This document shows, piece after piece, positions 25,763 through 35,067 of a stretch of 64,000 nucleotides of DNA. Origin of the DNA: Haliscomenobacteraceae bacterium. GTDB taxonomy: Bacteria > Bacteroidota > Bacteroidia > Chitinophagales > Saprospiraceae. The notes under the pieces are model-generated. The model did not search any database and was not told the DNA's origin. It worked only from the letters and a program-made list of their open reading frames with translations. Each line of letters begins with the position of its first letter. Within the stretch, counting starts at the first letter, position 1. The translations under genes were made by a program, and so were the position numbers. Location of the stretch: positions 1 to 64,000 of the forward strand of contig CANMVX010000015.1 of assembly GCA_947501115.1 (NCBI GenBank), written 5' to 3'.

Positions 25763-26980
25763 CTATACTATTTTTTCGTGGGTAGAAATGCGCATGGCTC
25801 TCAAAGCAGCGGGAATGGAGGCGAGCAAACCAATAAATAAAACGGTAATGGCTACTGTAATGAAATCTTCCCAGCGAAGACTAATTGGATATGAATCGAC
25901 CACGAAGGATCCGGGAATGGCTACCAGATGAAAGGTTTTTTGTAAAAAAAAGATAAACAAAGCAAGAAAAACACCTGAAATTAAGCCAATACCCGTTAAA
26001 AACAGGCCTTCGTATAAAAATAGATTTCGAATATCCACATCTGTGGAACCAATAGATTTAAGAATAGAGATGTCCCTTTTCTTGTCTAAAACAATCATCC
26101 ATAAGGCGCCAATCAGATTAAATGCAACGAGAAGGAGCATAAATCCTACAATAGCGAAACTGAGCCATTTTTCAAGCCGCATCAATTTAATGAATCCTTC
26201 CTCCTGTGCATAATAATCCTTCACATAAAATCGGTCCTTTACAATAGATTGTATGTCAGCAACGACCTTTTTTACGGGGTAGTTCTGTGAAACCTTTATT
26301 TCCCATGCAGAAAGGAGGTTAGCGTTTCCCATAAGTTCTCTCGCAACATTAAGAGTAGTTATAATATATTGATTATCATACTCTTGTTGAATCATAAAAG
26401 TGCCAACAGGTTGAAGGTTTCTGCTTCGGAAGGGATTTTCAAAAGGTGTATTTTCTTTGTTTTTAGGCATATATACTGTTAGTGAAGCGAAAGGATCTTC
26501 TAAATCAATGCCCAGTTTATTTCTTATACCTAGTCCGATAAGCGCGTTAAATGATAAGGAACGATTGGGTAAATAAACGCCTTCTTTAATGCATGAGTCA
26601 ATATTAGATACAGCGCTAAATAGAGTATCAACCCCTTTTACCATGCCAAAATCTTGCTTATCCTTGTAGGTGAAAAAGGCAATTTCTTCTAACGTACCCG
26701 AAATAGCTTCTACCCCTGGTATTTTTGACATTTTGTAAACTAAAGAGGCGTCAGCATTAAAAAATTTTCCAGAGACTGGAGTAATTTTAATATCAGGATT
26801 AAATTTTACATACATACCCATTATAAGGTCTTCAAAACCATTAAAAACGGAGAGAACCAATACCAAAGCAGCCGTGCCCACTGTTAGACCCAAAATGGAA
26901 ATTCCTGTAATAAGTTGTATTACCTGGGTTGATTTTTTCGCTATCAAATATCGAAGGGCTATTTTAAATGGAAGATTCAT
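25763..26980 (-). CDS. FtsX-family ABC transporter permease (LolC/LolE-like)
   Basis: 405-residue membrane protein: TM1 near 20-45 (ITGISILGLTVGTAALVLVLSVFNGFED), a large periplasmic MacB_PCD-like domain (about 50-265), then three C-terminal helices of the FtsX domain (WLSFAIVGFMLLLVAFNLIGAL; LFLTGIGLISGVFLALFIFFL; AITVLFIGLLASIPAALRA). This layout fits LolC/E, which extracts lipoproteins for outer-membrane delivery, and related permeases. The ATPase partner is not adjacent. A TTG lies 6 nt further upstream, but ATG 26980 is preferred; a -7 box (27000-27007) lies about 20 nt before it. Confidence 0.88.
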   Translation of the reverse strand: MNLPFKIALRYLIAKKSTQVIQLITGISILGLTVGTAALVLVLSVFNGFEDLIMGMYVKFNPDIKITPVSGKFFNADASLVYKMSKIPGVEAISGTLEEIAFFTYKDKQDFGMVKGVDTLFSAVSNIDSCIKEGVYLPNRSLSFNALIGLGIRNKLGIDLEDPFASLTVYMPKNKENTPFENPFRSRNLQPVGTFMIQQEYDNQYIITTLNVARELMGNANLLSAWEIKVSQNYPVKKVVADIQSIVKDRFYVKDYYAQEEGFIKLMRLEKWLSFAIVGFMLLLVAFNLIGALWMIVLDKKRDISILKSIGSTDVDIRNLFLYEGLFLTGIGLISGVFLALFIFFLQKTFHLVAIPGSFVVDSYPISLRWEDFITVAITVLFIGLLASIPAALRAMRISTHEKIV

Positions 26981-26999
26981 GGACAATAAAATTAGAAAA

Positions 27000-27007
27000 C
27001 AAAGATA
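27000..27007 (-). promoter_or_regulatory. -7 element for the FtsX-type permease gene
   Basis: TATCTTTG on the minus strand matches TAnnTTTG exactly, and predicts a leader of about 13 nt before ATG 26980. No well-spaced -33 element was seen. Confidence 0.4.
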
Positions 27008-27168
27008 ACAGGATTATTAAACTCCTCGGTTTTTCAAAAAACAGGGAAATCACCATTTATCATTCATTAGTAAATAATAGAAAATAGTTAAATTTAGGTG
27101 GGTACAAATTTTTAGGTAAAAGACATATACCTTTAGAACTTTAAATGAATCATCGCAACCACTCTCGT

Positions 27169-30100
27169 ATGAAAACATATATTTTACGTTTTTCCTTAAG
27201 TCTATGCTTTTTATTGGCCATGGCAAGCATTGTAAATGCTCAAAATACCAGAGGAAGGTTTGAAAAAGCGAAAATTTTATTTGATGGCAGGGACACCCCA
27301 ACAGAATTGACTGTAAATATCAGAGACGGAAAAGTTTTTCTAGGGGAAGATATTGTCCTGTTTTCAGAAGAGGAGTTTATTCTTCGAAAATTGGAGAAAG
27401 GTGGGATAATCTCTTATGCTTCCTGGGGATGGCCTGGTGGAATTATTTATTATAGCATCCCTTCTGGTCTTGCAAGTGCGGGAATAATATCTAGTGCCAT
27501 AGCCCATGTAAATGCGAGTACTAATATTTGTCTTGTTCCCAGAACTACCCAAACTGATTATCTTGTCTTTCAAGATTCAGACTATGCCTGTTGGTCTTTT
27601 ATAGGTCAACTTGGCGGAGCTCAAGCAATAAATGTTCATAGTGCTTGCGGATTTGGTGCAGCAGTTCATGAAATATGCCATGCTGCCGGTATGTGGCATG
27701 AACAATCCAGAAATGACAGAGATACTTATGTCACCATAAACACGGCAAATATACAGTCCCCTTATGAGGATAATTTTGATAAATATGGAAGCTTGGGAGC
27801 AGAATCGGGTGCTTATGATTTTGGTTCCATAATGCATTATGGTGCTTATGCCTTTTCTTCAAACGGTTTGCCTACTATAAGTGTGAAATCTCCACCGGCT
27901 GCTGCTGGAACTACCATTGGTCAAAGAGGTGGCTTAAGTGGCGGGGATGTGGCAGCTCTTAATTCTATTTATCCTACTGTTGCTTGTGATAAAGGTGGCG
28001 GTTCAACTGGTGGTGGATCTACCGGTGGTGGATCTACCGGTGGCGGGGGTGGTGGAGGCGTTGTAGTTGTTCCAGCGCCTGTTTTAGCTATGGCTTCCGA
28101 TATAAATATAGATCCTGTTCCCATCATTAGCGATGACGCTTTTTCTGTAAGAGCTAATTTCACCAATATAGGAAATGCTGATTTTAACGGATGTATTGTT
28201 TTAAAACTGTTTAAAGTAGGTGAGCAGTTAATGACAAAGGTTACCTTAGATCCAACAGAAACTTTAATGCCAAATAAATCATTTTCAGCTAACCAGACCA
28301 TCTCAAGTGGTGGTATTAGTTTTGCCACAGGCGATTATTATGTGGAGTTATTATACGAAGAAAATTGTGGGTCATCGGAACAGGAGGTTAGAACATCAGG
28401 TGTTTTTTCGAATAAAAAAGAGGTGAAAGGACTCAAAATCATTCCAATGTTAGAGGTAAAACCTCTCGATTTTTCTTTTGAAAAAGAAGGGGGCTCAAAA
28501 ACAGTTGTGGTAACTTCTAATACCGTTTGGAATGTTAATAATAATCCTTCCTGGTTAAAATTCCCTACCAAAAGAGCTTTCGGTAATACAGATCTCACAT
28601 TTAATTGTGATTCGAATATCACGTTTTATCCGCGCGCAGTAAATTTTAGTATTTCTGCTACGGGTACCAAAACATTCGACCTTTCTGTAAAGCAAAATGC
28701 CATTCCTCTATCTGAGTGCACTGCTCCTACCGGATTAAGAATTACGAGTAAAGATTATACCTGGGCAAAAATTGCCTGGAATCCAATCAGGGGGACGAAT
28801 TTCTATCAACTAAGGTATAAAAATCTAAAAGATTCAGTTTGGATAACCGTAGATTCTATACAGGGAACCTCTTTTGATATCTCAAATTTGCATCCATGTA
28901 GTACTTTTGGTTTGCAGATTAGTGCCATTTGCGCCAATATAAAAAGTCCGCTATCAACGGAAATTAATTTTAAAACGGAAGGGTGTGATGATCCTTATTG
29001 TTATTCCTATGGTGCAGGAAAATCAGATTGGATTGAATCAGTAACCATCAGCGATAAATCCTTTACCTCCGGGCAAAATCTTGGATATGCCAATAAAATG
29101 GATGTCATTGGTAATGTGGAAGAAGGAAGAATCCATTATTTCAAATTTACAAGTAAACATAATTCACTTTCTAAAACAGATTTATATCGTTGGCGGCTGT
29201 TCATTGATTTTAATGGAGATAAAGACTTTAATGACACTTTAGAGCAAATTTATAACGCAGTCATTCCCAAATTCACCTCAGTAACGGGAGTATTTAAAAA
29301 TATTACTATTCCTGAAGATATGCCCATTGGATTTATTCGCCTTCGTATAATGCTGACCACAGATAAGTCTGATAATACTTCCTGCGATATATCTCAGGAA
29401 GTATTAGAAGTTGAGGACTACGGAATTAATATAAAAAAGAATAGAGATAGTATTTTTATAACGCCGGATACCGCCTTTTTAAAAAATACCTATACTATCT
29501 TAAGAGCAAATATCAGAGCATCCATAGGGTGGGATGTAACAAAAAGACCTTCCTGGGTATCTACTAGTTATCCTAGCTGGGCTGCCACACCTACTGGATT
29601 GAATGTTTCTTTGTTTGTGAATAACAATACAGGAATTAGAAGGCAGTTTAATTACACCTATACTTTAAGAGGTTCTGTTAAATCGAAATCCATTTTTCTT
29701 TCTCAGGATCCGGCGAAGCCCTCCTTAGCTGTTGATACCTTAGAATATGAAGTATCAGACAATGCTCAACATAAACTTATCGCAGTAAAATCAAATATTT
29801 ACTGGCGGGCAAAAACAAATGCTTTTTGGATTCAGGTAAATAATCCATTAGGATTGGAAAACGATAGGTTAAGTATTTCTATGTTAGAAAACACACGGAA
29901 AGAAGCCAGGATTGACACCATTAGGGTTTACGCTGCTAGTGGAGATACCTTGAGTAAGTTAATTTTGATCAAACAAGCTCCCAAAAAAGGAGAACTGTTT
30001 GTCCAACCAGATTCCTTACATTTTACTTCATTGGGTGCCCATCAATTTGCTTATACTAAAGGTAATGTGGATTGGAAAGTTATATCTAAACCAACTTGGG

Positions 30101-32130
30101 TGCATGTTGACAAAAATATGGGTTTCGCAAATGACTCGATAAAGGTTTCGGCAGATGTCAATCCAAATGGATTGTATAGGAAAGGTAATATTTTGATTCG
30201 AACGGTTGATGAAACAGTTCAGGCAGAAATTAAAATTTTTCAGAAGGCCAGTTCTCCTTTGTTAAATTTGGCTACTAAAATTATTTCTATCCCAGATACA
30301 GGTAATCAAATTTCAATAAAATTAATTAGTAATATTCCCTGGCAATTAAAAACAAAGCCAGATTGGGTTAGAGAGATTCTGCCAACTTCAGATTCTAGTT
30401 ATCTGTTGAGAGAGAATACCATTAAAATTAAATTCGAACCAAATCCGAATTATTTAAGTCGCTCAGGAAAATTGGTTTGGAAAGCTGAAAATCTTACAGA
30501 TTCATTAGAGATAATTCAAGATTCGAAACAGGTTAATTTACCTGAAAACTGGAAAGTAAAACCGACAAATACTATTCATCAAGTGCTGATTTACAAAAAT
30601 TCATCTTTTAATTTTGGATCCAATGTTAAAATAGTTCCAGGGGATTTAATTGGTTTGTTTGTTGAAATGGGCAGTCAGTTAACCTGCGCTGGTTACGCTG
30701 TTTGGCGCGATGAAAACACGGTAATTACTATATATGGGGACAATCCTGGCACCCCTGAAATTGAAGGTTATGTAGCTGGTTCACCCCTAAGATTTAAAAT
30801 TAGGCCTATCAATAGTACGCAAGATATTGATGTCCTGTGTCAATTTGCACCTGTTGGTTCTTTTGGTGTGGTAACAGCAACAAACTCATTTTTACCAGGC
30901 GGCGTAAGTGCGGTGGAGTCTATGTTTACCCTCACACCCGCTAAAATTAATATTTATTTAAATCCGGGTTGGAACACTATTTCAAGCTATGTAATACCCG
31001 AATTGAAGGCCTTTGATTTTTTAGTAGATTGGTCAAAATTGACCTTCATCAAATCTATTGAGAATGAGGGTGGGGATACTTATATCGTAGAAAAAAAGAA
31101 TACAAATTATCCCGCTTTTGATATTAGAAAAGGATACAAGGTATTCGCTGAAACGGCAGGTAATCTAACTTTACAAGGTTCGGTGGTAAAACCAACATTT
31201 TACCCAATTTTGATTCAAAAAGGATCTCAATTAATTCCTTTTTATAGTTTTTTATCCAGGTCGGTCACAGAAGTTTTAAAGCCAATAATCAATGAGATAA
31301 AGTTGATAAAGGATAATGAGGGGAAGGTTTTTATTCCTGAATTGTCCATTAATCATTTGAGACAATTAAATCCAGGACAAGGATATTTTATTCAGGCAAA
31401 AAAGGAATTGCTATTTACTTATCCGGATAATTATGTTTCAGGTATGATGCCCCCTGGTAGTCAGCACAATCCGCTGCTTGATACCTTAGAGTATTACAAA
31501 CTAAGGAATACTATCAATACTGGAAATAATAGTACCATAGCCATCAGGTATTCTTCCCAATACTTAAAAAAGGGAGATGAAATAGGGCTTTTTGCTAATG
31601 ATACTTTGCTTTTTGGTGCCTCAAAGGTAGATACAGGAAATATCGCAATCATTGCATGGGGAAATACCCAGAATAGCTCGGGAAGAAATGGTTTTTTTGA
31701 AAATGAAAATATACGTATAAAACTTTGGAGAAAATCTGAAAACAAGGTTTACCCGCTTATCATTGATTGGGAAGACGACGCTGTTGGCAAATATCGTAAA
31801 GATGATTTACAAATTGGTCAAATTAAAAGTGTTGCCAGTACCTCTGTATTTTCATTTGATAAAGAAGTAGGATTCGAAAGTTTGGATGTGTTCCCTAATC
31901 CGGTCAGTGATTTTTGTAGAGTAATAGCCAATGAAGAGATAAATGGGGAGGTCATCCTAAGTCTTTGGAACGCGGATGGAAAATCATTGCAACAGTGGGT
32001 TTTTTCTAAAGGGTTAAAAAAGGATGAAACGGTAAATATTCCAGTAAATAATTTCCCACCGGGGAGTTATTTATTAAAATTTGAAGGAAAAAATATCCGT
32101 GGATTTAAAAAATTGCAAATAATTCGATAA
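27169..32130 (+). CDS. Giant secreted astacin-type metalloprotease with BACON, Fn3, GEVED and T9SS domains
   Basis: 1653-residue secreted protein. Signal peptide (1-25, SIVNAQ). The peptidase M12A domain (about 80-275) has the full zinc motif HEICHAAGMWHEQSRNDRD (His167, Glu168, His171, His177) and Met-turn SIMHYG. A GGGST-repeat linker (about 275-300) leads to a CARDB-like domain (about 305-410), several BACON-like domains (first about 420-515, others in 750-1120), an Fn3 domain (about 520-610), a GEVED domain (about 612-760), unassigned beta-rich repeats (1125-1560) and a type A T9SS sorting domain (about 1575-1653, FPNPVSDFCRVI to LKFEGKNIRGFKKLQIIR). An upstream in-frame ATG at 27145 adds eight polar residues. 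Probably surface-bound protease; BACON domains suggest glycan or mucin binding. Confidence 0.92.
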   Translation: MKTYILRFSLSLCFLLAMASIVNAQNTRGRFEKAKILFDGRDTPTELTVNIRDGKVFLGEDIVLFSEEEFILRKLEKGGIISYASWGWPGGIIYYSIPSGLASAGIISSAIAHVNASTNICLVPRTTQTDYLVFQDSDYACWSFIGQLGGAQAINVHSACGFGAAVHEICHAAGMWHEQSRNDRDTYVTINTANIQSPYEDNFDKYGSLGAESGAYDFGSIMHYGAYAFSSNGLPTISVKSPPAAAGTTIGQRGGLSGGDVAALNSIYPTVACDKGGGSTGGGSTGGGSTGGGGGGGVVVVPAPVLAMASDINIDPVPIISDDAFSVRANFTNIGNADFNGCIVLKLFKVGEQLMTKVTLDPTETLMPNKSFSANQTISSGGISFATGDYYVELLYEENCGSSEQEVRTSGVFSNKKEVKGLKIIPMLEVKPLDFSFEKEGGSKTVVVTSNTVWNVNNNPSWLKFPTKRAFGNTDLTFNCDSNITFYPRAVNFSISATGTKTFDLSVKQNAIPLSECTAPTGLRITSKDYTWAKIAWNPIRGTNFYQLRYKNLKDSVWITVDSIQGTSFDISNLHPCSTFGLQISAICANIKSPLSTEINFKTEGCDDPYCYSYGAGKSDWIESVTISDKSFTSGQNLGYANKMDVIGNVEEGRIHYFKFTSKHNSLSKTDLYRWRLFIDFNGDKDFNDTLEQIYNAVIPKFTSVTGVFKNITIPEDMPIGFIRLRIMLTTDKSDNTSCDISQEVLEVEDYGINIKKNRDSIFITPDTAFLKNTYTILRANIRASIGWDVTKRPSWVSTSYPSWAATPTGLNVSLFVNNNTGIRRQFNYTYTLRGSVKSKSIFLSQDPAKPSLAVDTLEYEVSDNAQHKLIAVKSNIYWRAKTNAFWIQVNNPLGLENDRLSISMLENTRKEARIDTIRVYAASGDTLSKLILIKQAPKKGELFVQPDSLHFTSLGAHQFAYTKGNVDWKVISKPTWVHVDKNMGFANDSIKVSADVNPNGLYRKGNILIRTVDETVQAEIKIFQKASSPLLNLATKIISIPDTGNQISIKLISNIPWQLKTKPDWVREILPTSDSSYLLRENTIKIKFEPNPNYLSRSGKLVWKAENLTDSLEIIQDSKQVNLPENWKVKPTNTIHQVLIYKNSSFNFGSNVKIVPGDLIGLFVEMGSQLTCAGYAVWRDENTVITIYGDNPGTPEIEGYVAGSPLRFKIRPINSTQDIDVLCQFAPVGSFGVVTATNSFLPGGVSAVESMFTLTPAKINIYLNPGWNTISSYVIPELKAFDFLVDWSKLTFIKSIENEGGDTYIVEKKNTNYPAFDIRKGYKVFAETAGNLTLQGSVVKPTFYPILIQKGSQLIPFYSFLSRSVTEVLKPIINEIKLIKDNEGKVFIPELSINHLRQLNPGQGYFIQAKKELLFTYPDNYVSGMMPPGSQHNPLLDTLEYYKLRNTINTGNNSTIAIRYSSQYLKKGDEIGLFANDTLLFGASKVDTGNIAIIAWGNTQNSSGRNGFFENENIRIKLWRKSENKVYPLIIDWEDDAVGKYRKDDLQIGQIKSVASTSVFSFDKEVGFESLDVFPNPVSDFCRVIANEEINGEVILSLWNADGKSLQQWVFSKGLKKDETVNIPVNNFPPGSYLLKFEGKNIRGFKKLQIIR
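27994..28058 (+). repeat. 15-bp tandem repeat encoding a Gly/Ser/Thr linker
   Basis: Imperfect copies of a 15-bp unit (e.g. ACCGGTGGTGGATCT) encode TGGGS repeats, followed by a run of Gly codons. It forms the flexible linker after the astacin domain and could vary in copy number by slippage. Confidence 0.8.
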
Positions 32131-32158
32131 CTAATCAGGAAGAAAACTTTATACTACG

Positions 32159-32166
32159 TACCTTTG
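32159..32166 (+). promoter_or_regulatory. -7 element for the DUF4290/DUF4286 genes
   Basis: Exact TACCTTTG, 38 nt before the ATG at 32205. No clear -33 element at the expected distance. Confidence 0.35.
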
Positions 32167-32204
32167 TAGTAATTTTTATTGTTTAACCGCTGCAATTCAG
32201 CAAA

Positions 32205-32942
32205 ATGAATAAAGTGAATTTACCGGAAATCGAATATAATTCTCAGAGAGTAGATATTAACATTGCTGAATATGGAAGGAATATTCAAAAAATGTTAGCC
32301 CACGTGGCGGAAATAGAGGATTTGGACAAACAGAGGAAATATGTTGATAAAATTATAGACCTTATGATTGTCATTAATCCTCAGTGTAGAAATGTGGAGG
32401 ATTTTAGAAGTAAACTATGGAAACATGCTTATCGTATTTCAGGTTTTAAGCTTAAATTAACCCCTCCGGATGGAGTGGTATTTTCAGAGGAAGATAAAAG
32501 GGAAAATCCGGAAGAAGTGGCTTATCCTGTGATTGAAAATAACTACAGGCATTATGGACATCATATTCAGTTGCTCATAAAGAAGGCAAAAGAAATGCCT
32601 GAAGGTCCTAAAAAGGTAGGGATGATAAATACGATTGCCTCTTATATGAAATTGGCATATAAAACGTGGAATCGGGAGAATTATGTGAGTGATGAATCCA
32701 TAAAAAATGATTTAGCGATTATTTCAAAGGGCACACTTTATGTTGAGGACGGTTCTTCCATTGATACCTTTGGTCAACCTTCAAATAATTCAAACGCCAG
32801 AAGACGGCCAATGGGTAAATCTTATGGAAGTAACGATTATGGCAGAAACAGGTCAAATTATCCCCAAAATGCCAATAAAAATAAATCAAGACAGCGCTTC
32901 AGTAATCCGGTAGCACCAGGTAAGCGAAAACCTAATATCTAA
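32205..32942 (+). CDS. DUF4290 domain protein
   Basis: 245-residue predicted cytosolic protein. The N-terminal 175 residues match DUF4290, a family found almost only in Bacteroidota (EYNSQRVDINIAEYGRNIQKML; NPQCRNVEDFRSKLWKHAYRISGFKL; VIENNYRHYGHHIQLLI). The last 60 residues are basic, Asn/Arg/Ser-rich and probably disordered (SYGSNDYGRNRSNYPQN onward), resembling nucleic-acid-binding tails. No signal peptide or catalytic motif. The DUF4286 gene starts 3 nt after its stop, so the two are co-translated. Molecular function unknown. Confidence 0.9.
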   Translation: MNKVNLPEIEYNSQRVDINIAEYGRNIQKMLAHVAEIEDLDKQRKYVDKIIDLMIVINPQCRNVEDFRSKLWKHAYRISGFKLKLTPPDGVVFSEEDKRENPEEVAYPVIENNYRHYGHHIQLLIKKAKEMPEGPKKVGMINTIASYMKLAYKTWNRENYVSDESIKNDLAIISKGTLYVEDGSSIDTFGQPSNNSNARRRPMGKSYGSNDYGRNRSNYPQNANKNKSRQRFSNPVAPGKRKPNI

Positions 32943-32945
32943 TAA

Positions 32946-33257
32946 ATGTACTTATATAATATTACTTATAGAGTCGAAAATACTGTTTTCGACGCTTGGA
33001 AAAGTTGGGTTTTAGAGAAAAATATTCCTTCTATCATGTCATTGGGTTTATTTTCCAGTTTTAGATTTTGCGCTCTTTTAGGAGAAGAAAATGTAGATGC
33101 ACAAACCTATGCGTTGCAATTTAAATGTGAAAGTTGGGAAACTTTTCTGCAATATAGAGACGGTAATATGTCTGCATTTTTTGAACAGCAAATGTCATTG
33201 TTTGGTGAAGATGTCCTCACTTTTAGTTCCCTTCTTGAAATACATTTAGAAGGATAG
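32946..33257 (+). CDS. DUF4286 family protein
   Basis: 103 residues, matching the small Bacteroidota family DUF4286, whose members start MYLYNITYRVE and share a ferredoxin-like alpha/beta pattern (YALQFKCESWETFLQYRDG; LTFSSLLEIHLEG). No signal peptide or catalytic residues. It begins 3 nt behind DUF4290, so the pair is an operon. Function unknown. Confidence 0.88.
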   Translation: MYLYNITYRVENTVFDAWKSWVLEKNIPSIMSLGLFSSFRFCALLGEENVDAQTYALQFKCESWETFLQYRDGNMSAFFEQQMSLFGEDVLTFSSLLEIHLEG

Positions 33258-33448
33258 GGCTTTTAGTGGACAAAAAGTCCTTATTCCCGCCCTCGTTAAG
33301 TGGCATGAATTTTTTTTAAATGATTGAATATCAATTATTTATTTAAATATTTTTTGCATTTAATTTTGAACTGTTCATTTCTCTTTTATAATTCGGAGAG
33401 GTTTTAATGGCTTACCTTTCATTTTTTACTTAGAAATATGGGTGAAAT

Positions 33449-35008
33449 ATGTTGGTAAAAACATTTGCCAGTGCCGTTCAGGGTGTTGGTGCAAAAACAA
33501 TTACAGTGGAGGTAAATAGTGGGGGACAGCCAGTAGCGGGAACAAACTATTACAACATGGTAGGGTTACCTGATAACGCAGTAAGGGAGGGTTTTCAGCG
33601 TATTGAAGCGGCTATTATCAATGCTGGTCTAAAAATGCCCCGTGTTAAAACCATTGTAAATCTGGCGCCTGCAGATTTAAGAAAAGAGGGATCATCTTAT
33701 GACCTTCCTATAGCTCTGGGCATTTTAGCTTCCTCGGGTCAGATACCTTTGGAAAAACTCGATCGGTTTTTAGTTATGGGTGAATTATCATTAGATGGTA
33801 CTTTACAACCTTTGAGAGGTGCTCTTCCTATAGCCATACAAGCCAGAAAGGAGCATTTTTACGGGTTGATTTTGCCTTTAGCCAATGCCAGAGAAGCGGG
33901 TATTGTTAATAATCTGGAAGTGATAGGGGTAAAAAATCTAACCGAAATAGTGGCTTATTTAAGAGGTGAATTAGATATCAAATCTACCCAAGTAGATACT
34001 CGGGATGATTTTTTTAGAAATCAAACAACGCATAATGTTGATTTTTCTGATGTAAAAGGTCAAAGTCACATAAAGCGAGCCCTTGAAATAGCTGCGGCTG
34101 GCGGACATAATGCCATTCTTATTGGCCCTCCGGGTGCGGGAAAAACTATGTTAGCTAGGAGGTTACCAACCATTTTGCCACCTCTAACGCTGGCAGAAGC
34201 TTTGGAGACGACAAAAATTCATTCCGTTGCTGGTATTTTATCCCCTGAAACAGCCCTGGTACATACCAGACCATTTCGATCGCCACACCATACTATAAGT
34301 GACACGGCAATGACTGGAGGTACCTCCAATCCTAAACCGGGGGAAATTTCCTTGGCGCATAATGGTATACTTTTCTTAGATGAACTACCAGAATTTCGCA
34401 GAAGTGTGCTGGAAGTGCTTAGGCAACCCATGGAAGAAAATATGGTTACCATATCACGCGCTAAAATAACGGTGGAATATCCCGCCGGGTTTATGCTCAT
34501 TGCTTCCATGAATCCCTGCCCTTGTGGATTTTATAATCACCCCGAAAAGGAATGTGTTTGTGGTGCCGGAGCAGTAAAAAAATATTTGAATAAGATTTCA
34601 GGCCCATTAATGGATAGGATTGATTTACATGTTGAAGTTACTCCCGTATCTTATGATGAGCTGGCTATTACCAAATCTCAGGCGGAAACAAGTGAAATGA
34701 TTCGCGAAAGAGTTATTAGAGCCAGGGAAATTCAGCAGCTTAGATATGTTTCTACGCCTGAAATACATAATAATTCGCAAATGCCAGCTAATCAAGTCAG
34801 GAATATTTGCGTTTTAGATAGTGCGGGAAATTTACTGGTCAAAAAAGCGATGGAAAAACTTCAGTTATCGGCAAGGGCTTATGATCGAATATTAAAAGTT
34901 GCCAGAACTTTAGCAGATTTGTCAGGGGATGAAAAAATTGGTTTGGAGCACCTGGCAGAGGCCATTCATTTTAGAAGTTTAGATAGAGCAAATTGGGCTA
35001 GCCAATAG
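33449..35008 (+). CDS. YifB/ComM family Mg-chelatase-like AAA ATPase
   Basis: 519-residue ATPase. N-terminal Lon-like ChlI domain (about 20-145, VEVNSGGQPVAGTNYYNMVGLPD), AAA domain with Walker A IGPPGAGKTML (about 225-235), Walker B ILFLDELPEF, the family Cys cluster CPCGFYNHPEKECVCGAG, and the C-terminal Mg_chelatase_C domain (LSARAYDRILKVARTLADL). ComM of Vibrio and Haemophilus is a hexameric branch-migration helicase for integrating DNA during natural transformation; a similar role is inferred. The ATG fits the canonical family N-terminus (MLVKTFASAVQG). About 190 bp of AT-rich sequence without other clear features precedes it. Confidence 0.94.
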   Translation: MLVKTFASAVQGVGAKTITVEVNSGGQPVAGTNYYNMVGLPDNAVREGFQRIEAAIINAGLKMPRVKTIVNLAPADLRKEGSSYDLPIALGILASSGQIPLEKLDRFLVMGELSLDGTLQPLRGALPIAIQARKEHFYGLILPLANAREAGIVNNLEVIGVKNLTEIVAYLRGELDIKSTQVDTRDDFFRNQTTHNVDFSDVKGQSHIKRALEIAAAGGHNAILIGPPGAGKTMLARRLPTILPPLTLAEALETTKIHSVAGILSPETALVHTRPFRSPHHTISDTAMTGGTSNPKPGEISLAHNGILFLDELPEFRRSVLEVLRQPMEENMVTISRAKITVEYPAGFMLIASMNPCPCGFYNHPEKECVCGAGAVKKYLNKISGPLMDRIDLHVEVTPVSYDELAITKSQAETSEMIRERVIRAREIQQLRYVSTPEIHNNSQMPANQVRNICVLDSAGNLLVKKAMEKLQLSARAYDRILKVARTLADLSGDEKIGLEHLAEAIHFRSLDRANWASQ

Positions 35009-35067
35009 CCATTTATTATGAATGCTTTGGCGTAATTGATGTATATTACCAAAATTAAAAATTTGAA

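Noticed and set aside
27994..28058. Tandem repeat considered as CRISPR-like
   Set aside because: Units are directly adjacent without spacers, in frame inside a coding region, and encode a Gly/Ser/Thr linker.
33268..33280. Hairpin GGAC-AAAAA-GTCC after DUF4286 as terminator
   Set aside because: Only a 4-bp stem and no T-run; too weak to support.
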